Source: Xanthomonas cucurbitae (GTDB lineage: Bacteria; Pseudomonadota; Gammaproteobacteria; Xanthomonadales; Xanthomonadaceae). Taken from it: a stretch of DNA of 32,517 bases. A program made the translations under genes and the position numbers. Every line of letters starts with the position of its first letter. Position 1 is the first letter of the stretch. The stretch lies in contig NZ_MDED01000036.1 in NCBI RefSeq assembly GCF_002939885.1, positions 1-32,517 on the forward strand, given 5' to 3'. The notes beneath the pieces were generated by a model. It did not search any database, was not told the origin of the DNA, and worked only from the letters and a program-made list of their open reading frames with translations. Positions 8,025 through 14,932 of the stretch are shown here, in pieces.

Positions 8025-8675
8025 ATGGACAGGCAAGATACTGCTGCGATGGCAGACATGATGATGGCGTTGAATACATCGAACGCCTCGCTACAAGAGA
8101 CCGCCAAGGTCATGACGATGCTGATGTCATCCATGCAGCAGCGCGAACGCCGCATGCGCGATCTGGTCGCCGAACAGCTGCAAGCGATACAGAACACCGC
8201 CAGCAGCGCCGATGCCAAGATCAACCGGGTGCTGGAGAGTGCGCTGCCACGGCTGACCCAGCTGACCAATCAGGCATTGGCGCAGGCGCTGGAACCGGCG
8301 GCCGAACGCTTCAACAACCAGCTGGCCAATGCAGGCCAGACGTTGCAGCAGGCCACCCAGCGCTACAATCAGGCGCAACAGTCTTTCGAAACGCGGGGCG
8401 CGCGGCGGGCGCGAATCGCCTCGCTGGCGATGCTTGCGGCAGGTGTTCTCGGCCTGGGCGCGGTGGTGTACTCGATTGAGGACATCAATGAAAAACGGAC
8501 CGAACTCGCACAGCTTCGAAGTACGATCGACTACTGGGAGCAGGTCTCGCATGCGGACCTGGTGCCCTGCGGGGAAGGGCGACTGTGTGCCACCTTCGAG
8601 AAGAATGGTCGTCGTTATGGCAAGCAGGGGCAATACCGCGCGATAAAGATGCGGCCATCATCCGCCGGGCAATGA
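8025..8675 (+). CDS. Membrane-anchored coiled-coil protein resembling MobB-type relaxation proteins
   Basis: A 216-residue protein with a good ribosome site (TAGGAG at 8014-8019). It starts 39 bases after the effector-like gene, so it is probably the third gene of the same operon. Residues 1-120 are polar, Gln/Ala-rich helix, likely coiled coil. Residues 131-150 (IASLAMLAAGVLGLGAVVYS) form the only membrane segment. The C-terminal part has two cysteines in PCGEGRLCATF (182 and 188) followed by RRYGKQGQYRAI. That layout (long helix, one TM, short Cys-containing tail ending RYG..G.Y) recalls relaxosome accessory proteins of the MobB/relaxation-protein type encoded beside plasmid relaxases. That recollection is not verified. 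A simpler alternative is an uncharacterised single-pass membrane protein that tethers the large Gln-rich protein. Confidence 0.6.
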   Translation: MDRQDTAAMADMMMALNTSNASLQETAKVMTMLMSSMQQRERRMRDLVAEQLQAIQNTASSADAKINRVLESALPRLTQLTNQALAQALEPAAERFNNQLANAGQTLQQATQRYNQAQQSFETRGARRARIASLAMLAAGVLGLGAVVYSIEDINEKRTELAQLRSTIDYWEQVSHADLVPCGEGRLCATFEKNGRRYGKQGQYRAIKMRPSSAGQ

Positions 8676-9080
8676 GGGGGCGGGGCGGCATCCAGTCTGA
8701 CGCTTGTCATTGGTGTGGTCGCTGCGGGCGCGGCCAACCCGCCGGCAGACACGCAGGGTTTGCCTGCGCGTCAATACTGGACCTCTCGCGGCGTCGGAGC
8801 GTCGATCAGGGCGAATGTGCCGTAGCGATGATGAGCCAATCCGTCATTGGCCACGTTGATCGGTTGAGCTGCGGTTGATCGACCGCTGCGGCTGCCGGCG
8901 ACCTACACCGTGCGTTGGTAGAGATGACGGCCGATGCACCACCAGGGTGCAATGCGCTGCGTGGGCGAAGGCGGTGCGCCAAACCAACCAACCGATCTTT
9001 GCAATGTGTGCGCCACCGCTATACTCCAAAATCCAGTTCAATCCAGACTAGAGCAAATCGTGGAACCAGGGAGTGGTGGC
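8676..9080. other. Intergenic region with no convincing gene
   Basis: About 400 bases between the relaxation-protein-like gene and the MASE1-like gene. Composition shifts from GC-rich to more AT-rich towards the right. A 6-bp hairpin, GCCAAT/ATTGGC with a 5-base loop, lies at 8835-8851. The frame of the preceding gene stays open past its stop for about 47 codons, up to a TAG near 8823, but no start or homology supports a gene. A candidate promoter lies near 9000-9025. Confidence 0.5.
8998..9025 (+). promoter_or_regulatory. Candidate sigma70-type promoter of the MASE1-like gene
   Basis: TTTGCA/TTGCAA at 8998-9004 and TATACT at 9020-9025 are separated by 15-16 bases, about 55 bases before the preferred start at 9081. 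The -10 element is good; the spacer is slightly short. Prediction only. Confidence 0.35.
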
Positions 9081-10631
9081 ATGGGGGTGGCTAGAGAAGT
9101 CCTGAGAGGCATGCTAATTAGCATGTGTTACGGACTTACGTTTGTGATGCTATGGTTTTGTTCGATCGATCAGTGGTATTTACCAGTCGGTTTGCGCGTA
9201 GTCACCTTGTTGTTTCGACCCTATCGTGAGTGGCCATTTTTACTGGTAGGTGATGCTGCTGCAATGCTTTGGCTCCGTGTGCCTTTGGCGCAACTTCAGG
9301 GCTACGATTTGATTTGGGCCTATATCAGCCCATTTTTGCATGCTCCGATGATTGCATATTTCACTTGGGTTGCCCGGCGTTATTCTCGGGGCCTGGTTCT
9401 TCAGAGTCGCTTCTTAATTCAATTTGCCATTGCTATTGCGCTATGTAATTCATTGTGCAGTATTGCACTAAATACGATCTTGAATGGGCCTGAAACACCG
9501 AATTTTTTGGGAATTTTATCCCGCTATTGGCTTGGTAGTTATCTTGGTATATTGATGTTCCTTCTCCCTGTGATTCTCTGGTCGCTGAGCCGAGTACAGC
9601 CAGTTGGGACTGATTTTCCGCGTGATCTCACTGCCTCTGTGGTTACCATTTCCTTGGTGTTTTACTCGCTTAATTATGCGCACGCCGCGCTGTTTCGCAA
9701 TGTCCTGATGATCGCGTTAATAGTGCCTGCAATTTTTCTGACTCGACGTCATGGTTTGATAGGGACCGCGTTGGGTGCGCTGTTGGCTAATGTGGCAGTT
9801 GCCATAAGCATATCGCACGTCCATCAAATTGGCTTTTACGATCAAAACCTTTTTATTGTGCAGCTTGTCCATGCCATAGTGGGGGCTGGCCTCTTTATAT
9901 TTGGTGCTCGCTTGACTGTTCCAATGAAACGTGTAGACGTCATTAGTCGTATTAAGAAGGAAGCGCAGGAGGCAGTAAAAGATAATTGCATGGCGGCGGA
10001 GCGTATCTTGCGCAGCAAGGTTGTGGAATATTCCGATATTAATGTGCAGATCAATCGGATGCGCAAAGATATAGTTGCAGACCTCCGTGCGCGTGGACAT
10101 CACGCAGCTGCAATGGAAATAACGCGAGTCGCGGTGATTGAGCTTCAACTTCTTCAGGAGTATATTGCAAGTCTGTACCCATTGGAGATAGAGACGCACG
10201 GGTTATATCGGGCGTTACGCTCGCCAGCGCTTGCATGTTTAAAGTCCACGCAGTTTGAATATTATTTGCGAGGGGACTGTCGCCATCTTTCACTTGGTCT
10301 TCAATTGGCCGCATATCGTTGCGCACTCAGTGCGATCGAGCTTTTGCCGCAGGCAAATAAACATTTTATTCAAGCTCGTGTATGGCGGGGCCGAGGTGGG
10401 CAAGGCATTGCGATACGTGTGCTCGCGGATACAGCCTTGGTGGACTCCATGCGACGCGACTCGCCCGAGGTGGAGGCTGAATTCACTGCTAGGCTGAAAT
10501 CGTATGGCGGCACGTTCCGTCGCCGCCATGCTTTAGTGCTTACTTTCCTTGTTGCAGAGGCAATGGTCGCTAATGTGAAGGAGAGACACGCCAATGTTCC
10601 CCGGTGGATTGCGACTCGACGTACACAGTGA
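9081..10631 (+). CDS. MASE1-like membrane protein with a degenerate histidine-kinase-like C-terminus
   Basis: A 516-residue protein when started at 9081, where AGGGAG sits 7 bases upstream; a longer in-frame extension to 8934 lacks a ribosome site and looks non-coding. The first about 280 residues contain about eight hydrophobic segments with WYLPVGLRVVTLL near the start, which fits a MASE1-type integral membrane sensor. A linker with predicted helix follows (about 285-350). The C-terminal about 150 residues resemble a histidine-kinase ATPase domain in outline: LSLGLQLAAYRCALSAIELL sits where the N-box helix should be, and GRGGQGIAIRVLAD suggests part of the ATP fold. The usual N-box Asn and a clear phospho-accepting His are not evident. 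No response regulator is adjacent. The gene is noticeably AT-richer than its flanks, suggesting transfer. It could act as a pseudokinase sensor; the ligand is unknown. Confidence 0.68.
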   Translation: MGVAREVLRGMLISMCYGLTFVMLWFCSIDQWYLPVGLRVVTLLFRPYREWPFLLVGDAAAMLWLRVPLAQLQGYDLIWAYISPFLHAPMIAYFTWVARRYSRGLVLQSRFLIQFAIAIALCNSLCSIALNTILNGPETPNFLGILSRYWLGSYLGILMFLLPVILWSLSRVQPVGTDFPRDLTASVVTISLVFYSLNYAHAALFRNVLMIALIVPAIFLTRRHGLIGTALGALLANVAVAISISHVHQIGFYDQNLFIVQLVHAIVGAGLFIFGARLTVPMKRVDVISRIKKEAQEAVKDNCMAAERILRSKVVEYSDINVQINRMRKDIVADLRARGHHAAAMEITRVAVIELQLLQEYIASLYPLEIETHGLYRALRSPALACLKSTQFEYYLRGDCRHLSLGLQLAAYRCALSAIELLPQANKHFIQARVWRGRGGQGIAIRVLADTALVDSMRRDSPEVEAEFTARLKSYGGTFRRRHALVLTFLVAEAMVANVKERHANVPRWIATRRTQ

Positions 10632-11037
10632 AATTTGCAGTCCGGTAGACCATACGGGATATGTCATTTGTTGGGTTATTCTCCATGGCATTGATGCTGT
10701 CGGTGCCAATCGAATTGAATGCGGGTATCGACACGCGGTCTACATCCTTGCCCATTGGTACCACCCAAAGCGCGTTGTCCACACGCGCTACCACCGCTCT
10801 CAATGTCCCTGAAGCATCATTTATCTGGACATAGGTCACGCCATCACGTTGAAATTCGTAAATCGACCACGCATTATCCAGTGCTAAGTTCATCGCGTTC
10901 GGATGGTTGTCGCCGAGTCCTGTCGCTCTCACTCCCGAACCACCGCTGGGGCAGCATCTCTGGGCCGATGCTTCCCCTAAAATCAAGAAACTGACCAATA
11001 CGCAAATGGCTTTGAGTGCATTCGATCGATTATCCAT
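10570..11037 (-). CDS. Small secreted protein of unknown function
   Basis: A 155-residue protein on the minus strand with a good ribosome site (AGGGGG about 10 bases before the ATG at 11037). Residues 1-25 are a typical signal peptide (AICVLVSFLILGEASA) with predicted cleavage before QRCC. The mature part of about 130 residues is polar, begins with a Cys pair and a Gly/Ser-rich segment, and then reads DGVTYVQINDASGTLRAVVA, suggesting a small beta-rich fold. I do not recognise the family. The mature N-terminal CC is not preceded by a convincing lipobox, so secretion to the periplasm or outside is more likely than lipoprotein anchoring. The last 62 bases overlap the 3' end of the MASE1-like gene on the other strand. 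Like that gene it is AT-richer than the surroundings, so both may have arrived together. Confidence 0.75.
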   Translation of the reverse strand: MDNRSNALKAICVLVSFLILGEASAQRCCPSGGSGVRATGLGDNHPNAMNLALDNAWSIYEFQRDGVTYVQINDASGTLRAVVARVDNALWVVPMGKDVDRVSIPAFNSIGTDSINAMENNPTNDISRMVYRTANFTVYVESQSTGEHWRVSPSH

Positions 11038-11348
11038 GATTATTGTTGCCCCCTGATCGGGGTGATCTAGCCTGCAATTCAGGCTTGTCTACGGTACGCC
11101 GATGCTTAGGGTCCGTGTTGGTGTTGATCGCATGAGTGTCAGGTCAACGAACTGCTGTTTTGCTGTGCTTTCACGCCTAATTCTGCAGATTCTTTAGCCC
11201 TCGAAGTTAAAGGTCTTAGGCGAATTCATGTGCTCGATTTTTGGGGCTACCTTGTCATTGGTTTAGCCATCCCCTACGTCAGAACAGTTATCCACCACAC
11301 AGGATTCTCATTCTGGTGCCACCGATGCCGACGTAGCGGGGGCGCGCC
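11038..11348. other. Intergenic region; no gene seen
   Basis: About 310 bases between the start of the small secreted protein gene and the 3' end of pgaD. It must hold the promoter of the secreted protein (minus strand) and the transcription end of the pga operon. No convincing hairpin with T-run and no conserved reading frame were found. The sequence is AT-richer on the left and switches to high GC at about 11320. Confidence 0.4.
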
Positions 11349-11795
11349 TCACCGATGCCGCAGCACCCGCACCGCCACCGGCCTTGCGAACTTGTCCATC
11401 GATACCGTGGAGATGCGGCTGTGGCGCAGTAGGGCGCCAAGCTGTTCGGTGGCGCCCAGGCGTTGATCTACTTCCGGCTCGGGTACGGTGCGGGGGCGCT
11501 TGCGCTTGTCGGCGTTGGCAAAGCGCAGGCGGTTGTATTCGGCCCAGCCGACGGTGGTGATGGCGCTCATCAGGGCGATCACCGGTAATGCGCCGAGTGC
11601 GAAGGGGTCCAGGGCATTGTGCTGCAGATACAGCTCTGTGTAGGCGCTGCGCAAGCCCAGGAACCAGGCGATCAGCGTGGCCAGCGGTGCCCACAGGTAG
11701 AAATAGACCATCCAGGCGCCGGCGGTGGCGGCGCCGTAGGCGAGGCGGCGCGAGCGGCCCAGGCGTTGCGGCAGGTTGATGACGGGCGGTGTCAT
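11349..11795 (-). CDS. pgaD: PgaD/HmsS-like subunit of PNAG synthase
   Basis: A 148-residue inner-membrane protein, last gene of the polysaccharide operon. Two hydrophobic segments, near residues 20-50 (GAWMVYFYLWAPLATLIAWFL) and 65-85 (ALGALPVIALMSAITTVGW), flank a short loop and are followed by a basic cytoplasmic tail, the layout of PgaD/HmsS. In E. coli the family partners PgaC in polymerising poly-beta-1,6-GlcNAc and senses cyclic di-GMP with it. The ATG overlaps the pgaC stop by 4 bases (ATGA), with GAGGA 6 bases upstream inside pgaC, so translation is probably coupled. The frame stays open far upstream of this start, but that part is antisense-like shadow of pgaC. Assignment rests on layout and operon position more than on sequence motifs. 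Confidence 0.85.
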   Translation of the reverse strand: MTPPVINLPQRLGRSRRLAYGAATAGAWMVYFYLWAPLATLIAWFLGLRSAYTELYLQHNALDPFALGALPVIALMSAITTVGWAEYNRLRFANADKRKRPRTVPEPEVDQRLGATEQLGALLRHSRISTVSMDKFARPVAVRVLRHR

Positions 11796-13045
11796 TGGAT
11801 TCCTCGGTCGGGGCTTTTCCAGCGGGCGCGCGTGTTGCGTCGGGCAATGAGCGCGCGGGGGAAGGCGATGACGGCGGTGAACATGCCGATCATCCAGAAG
11901 GCGACCGGGTACCAGATCACCCAGAAGAACTGGCGTGCCAGGCCTTTTTCGTAGCGGCGCTCGATCAGCAGGCTGGTGCCGAACTGCAGCAGGCAGACCA
12001 CCGCCAGCACCAGACCGTGCCAGCGCGGCAGGATGGTGTCCACGTACAGGGCTGGCGGCAAAGAAATGAACTTGCCCAGTGCCCACAGCACGATGATGAG
12101 CAGCATCACATAGGCCCAGATCAGGCTGAGTGCGTACTCCAGCAGCACGCCCCACATACGGCGGCTGCGCCAGGCCAGTGCGCGCCGGCCATGGCTCAGC
12201 AGTACTTCCACGCCGCCGCGTGCCCAGCGCAGGCGCTGCATCCACAGGCCGCGAAAGGTCTCCGGCATCAGGATCCAGCACAAAGCGTTGGGTTCGTAAC
12301 GGATGTCCCAGCCGTCGAGCTGCAGCCGCCAGGAAATGTCGATGTCTTCGGTGACCATGTTGTCGGACCAGAAGCCAACGTCGTGCAAGGCCGAGCGACG
12401 GAATGCGCAGATCACGCCGGAGACAGTGAACAACCGGCCATACACGCGTTGCGCGCGTTTGATCAGCCCGACGATGGCGGAAAATTCGCCCACCTGCATG
12501 CGGCCCATCAAGGTGGTGCGGTTGCGTACACGCGCGTTGCCGGTGACTCCGCCCACGCGTGGGCCGGCGATCAGGTGGCCCACCATCCAGCGGGTTGCGT
12601 TGGGGTCTAGAATTGCATCGGCATCCACGCACACCAGGTAGTCGGAGCGCGCTGCCAGTGTGCCGATGCGCAAGGCGTTGGCCTTGCCGTGATTTTGCTC
12701 AAGATGCACCACGCGCAGGCGTGGATGCTGGTGGGTGAGATCGTCCAGTACTTCGGCGGTGCGGTCGGTGCTGCCATCGTTGATGGCAATGATCTCGTAG
12801 TCCGCATAATGCTGTGCGCTCATCGCCGCAATGGTTTCGGCAACGTGCTTGGCCTCGTTGTAGCAGGGCATCAGCAGCGTGACGAACGGTTCGCTGGCCA
12901 TCGGCGGCGGCTTGGACGGTCCGGGCGTGCCGCGCTCGCGCCGCAGGTAGTAATAGATGCCGCCGATCATCCAGAAGAACGCCATGATGATCGGGTAGAA
13001 GAACGCAAAGTTGAACAGGGCGGCCAGTAAGAGGCTGGTCGTCAT
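11792..13045 (-). CDS. pgaC: PgaC/HmsR-like processive N-acetylglucosaminyltransferase
   Basis: A 417-residue inner-membrane family 2 glycosyltransferase that would polymerise UDP-GlcNAc into poly-beta-1,6-N-acetylglucosamine. Two N-terminal membrane segments (residues about 5-34) precede the catalytic domain: TLLMPCYNEAKHVAET, IAINDGSTDRT (nucleotide site), VCVDADAILDPNA (DxD metal site), TEDIDISWR (catalytic base region) and QRLRWARGG, the Q(Q/R)xRW motif of processive enzymes. Further membrane segments occupy about 295-400. Length matches E. coli PgaC (441). The gene lies 3 bases after pgaB and overlaps pgaD by 4. All key motifs are intact. Confidence 0.95.
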   Translation of the reverse strand: MTTSLLLAALFNFAFFYPIIMAFFWMIGGIYYYLRRERGTPGPSKPPPMASEPFVTLLMPCYNEAKHVAETIAAMSAQHYADYEIIAINDGSTDRTAEVLDDLTHQHPRLRVVHLEQNHGKANALRIGTLAARSDYLVCVDADAILDPNATRWMVGHLIAGPRVGGVTGNARVRNRTTLMGRMQVGEFSAIVGLIKRAQRVYGRLFTVSGVICAFRRSALHDVGFWSDNMVTEDIDISWRLQLDGWDIRYEPNALCWILMPETFRGLWMQRLRWARGGVEVLLSHGRRALAWRSRRMWGVLLEYALSLIWAYVMLLIIVLWALGKFISLPPALYVDTILPRWHGLVLAVVCLLQFGTSLLIERRYEKGLARQFFWVIWYPVAFWMIGMFTAVIAFPRALIARRNTRARWKSPDRGIQ

Positions 13046-13048
13046 CGG

Positions 13049-14932
13049 TCATCGCTCGAGATAGGGGAATTGGCGAGCCGACATGGCCTCGCGCGCTTCG
13101 GGCAGGGACGGATGGCCGCCAATGAAATCGTCGGGGTAATACGCCAGGTGGCGCACGCCCGCGGCCAGCAGCAACTGGCTGTGTGCGAGCAACACCCCGT
13201 CGGCCAGTGGCTTGCCGGTCCGCCAATCGACGGTCTGCAGTTCAAAGATGGTCTTGTCGAAGCCCTGCGGCTTTTCGCCGACGCGCCTGGCCAACTGGCT
13301 CAACCACTGCTGCGGGTCGCCGGCCTTTTCCATGTACGGCATCGCCATCAATGCGGTGTAGTCGTACGCAGCAGTGAACGCCTCCAGCCGCTGTGCGAAC
13401 CAGGCTTCGCTGTGCGGTTCCAGCACCGGTTGCGCGAACAGGTTGCGCACGGTCACCAGCTTGGGGCGCCAGCGTTCGGCGGCGGTCTTCAACTGTTGAG
13501 TGAAGCCGATCAGCGCCTGGGTGCGCCGGGCCGGATCGCCATTGCCATAGGCGGGCACTTCATCGTCGCGCAGGTAGGCATCGTCGTGGAAGAGCAGCCC
13601 TTCGAAGTAGGCATTGGCGGCAAGGTCTTCATAGACATCAGCAACGAATGCGCGCGTGCGCGGGTTGCCCGGATCCAGCCGTGGCACGTCCTTGGGATCG
13701 TTGCCGCGGATCTGCAACGCCGCCTGTTGCTGCGCATCGGGCAGGTGGAAGCCGAGCACCGGCAACCACGCAAACACGCGCACGCCGGCACGGGTACGTA
13801 GCTGCCAGGCCACGCGCCCGAACAGGTCCGCGCGCATCGGCAGATGCCGGTTGGGAAAATACAGCGCATCGGCTGCGCCATCGCCATCGGGATCGGCAAA
13901 GGCCTGCAGGAACACATGGCTGGGGCCGATGTCCTTGATGCGCTGGACCAGCGTATCGAGGTTGCGCGCCAGCTGTGCGGGGTCTGGGTCGTAGACGTAA
14001 TCCAGGTCCACCTGGATGGCGCGCAGTCCATCGCGCGTCAGATCGCGGCGCAGTTCGCCGGCCAGATCGCGTACGTCGGGGTTGTTGAACAGCAGCAGGC
14101 GCCCCAGGCTGGCCAGCGATTGCCCGTCCACGCGGTCGCGCCCCTGCTGGCCGATATCGGCTTCGTGCGAGCGGCCTTCCAGGTCGAAACTGAGCGTCAT
14201 GCCCAGCTGCGCGGCAATGGCATTGCTGGCGCGGTTGTAGGCAGCGTAGGGCCACACCATCGCGCGCGGTGGTTTACCCAGATGCGCCACGATTGCATCG
14301 CGGCTATGACGCAGATCGGTTTCGATGCGCTGGCGATAGTCGGCTTCGTTTTCGTAGCCGCTGCTCGCATCCCACAACCGGGTGACCGCAGCAGGGGTCT
14401 GATTACCGAACGGATTGCCGGCAATGCCCTTGTGCAGGTCGTCGCTATGCGAGCCGATTTCCACCAGGCCGCTGTCCTGCATCTCGCGCAGTTGTGCCCA
14501 GGTGACGAAGTCGTCGCGAGTAAAATCGCGCGGGCCATAGGGCACGACCCTGCCTGCAGGCAGTTCGACCCAACTGGTCACCGGCGCAACCAGCGCGGGG
14601 TAGCCATAGGCCTGCAGCAACGGAAATACCCGCGTATAGACGCTGCGCAGGCCATCGTCGAAGGTGAGCAGCACCGGTCGCGAGGGCAGGGGGCGCCGGC
14701 CGGCGCGTGCATCCAGCACCTGCTGCACGCTTACCGGGTGGTACGCATGCGAGCGCAGCCAGTCCAGATGCGCAGCGAAGTTGCTGGTGGACACTGCGTA
14801 ACGATCCGGGTCGCCCTTGGCCGCGACGTCGTCGCGGATATCGTGGTAGCTAAGCACCAGCAGGCCCGCCTGTGCCGACGATGCAAACGTCGTCAGCAGC
14901 AGCGCGAGCAGCAATAGCGGCAGGCGGATCAC
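13049..14932 (-). CDS. pgaB: PgaB/HmsF-like poly-GlcNAc N-deacetylase with C-terminal hydrolase domain
   Basis: A 627-residue periplasmic enzyme that would partly de-N-acetylate poly-GlcNAc before export. The preferred start is the GTG at 14932, because GGGGAGG lies 6 bases upstream and the start overlaps the pgaA stop as GTGA; an ATG at 14947 in frame has no good ribosome site. The signal peptide is LPLLLLALLLTTFASSAQA. The deacetylase domain shows LVLSYHDIRDD, LLTFDDGLRS (catalytic base and metal Asp) and EIGSHSDDLH (metal His pair), then RAMVWPYAAYN. The second half (DLDYVYDPDPAQLARNLD, HVFLQAFADPDGDG, FAWLPVLGFHL) matches the C-terminal PgaB hydrolase domain. The signal ends in an AQA-type site and shows no lipobox, whereas E. 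coli PgaB is a lipoprotein. Confidence 0.94.
   Translation of the reverse strand: MIRLPLLLLALLLTTFASSAQAGLLVLSYHDIRDDVAAKGDPDRYAVSTSNFAAHLDWLRSHAYHPVSVQQVLDARAGRRPLPSRPVLLTFDDGLRSVYTRVFPLLQAYGYPALVAPVTSWVELPAGRVVPYGPRDFTRDDFVTWAQLREMQDSGLVEIGSHSDDLHKGIAGNPFGNQTPAAVTRLWDASSGYENEADYRQRIETDLRHSRDAIVAHLGKPPRAMVWPYAAYNRASNAIAAQLGMTLSFDLEGRSHEADIGQQGRDRVDGQSLASLGRLLLFNNPDVRDLAGELRRDLTRDGLRAIQVDLDYVYDPDPAQLARNLDTLVQRIKDIGPSHVFLQAFADPDGDGAADALYFPNRHLPMRADLFGRVAWQLRTRAGVRVFAWLPVLGFHLPDAQQQAALQIRGNDPKDVPRLDPGNPRTRAFVADVYEDLAANAYFEGLLFHDDAYLRDDEVPAYGNGDPARRTQALIGFTQQLKTAAERWRPKLVTVRNLFAQPVLEPHSEAWFAQRLEAFTAAYDYTALMAMPYMEKAGDPQQWLSQLARRVGEKPQGFDKTIFELQTVDWRTGKPLADGVLLAHSQLLLAAGVRHLAYYPDDFIGGHPSLPEAREAMSARQFPYLER

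Noticed and set aside
2211..8675. Insertion sequence or integrase associated with the accessory island
   Set aside because: No transposase or integrase frame and no terminal inverted repeats with flanking target duplication could be found inside the window.
8934..9080. Upstream extension of the MASE1-like gene to an earlier ATG
   Set aside because: No ribosome site; the translated extension is not hydrophobic or domain-like, and the candidate promoter near 9000-9025 would lie inside it.
11795..12632. Long N-terminal extension of the pgaD frame into pgaC
   Set aside because: The extension is a basic low-complexity shadow of pgaC. The ATG at 11795 has a ribosome site and the typical ATGA overlap, and gives a protein of normal PgaD size.
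13844..14917. Plus-strand frame of 357 codons opposite pgaB, and similar ones opposite pgaA and pgaC
   Set aside because: The minus strand carries intact catalytic motifs in all three genes; the plus-strand frames show none and lack ribosome sites.
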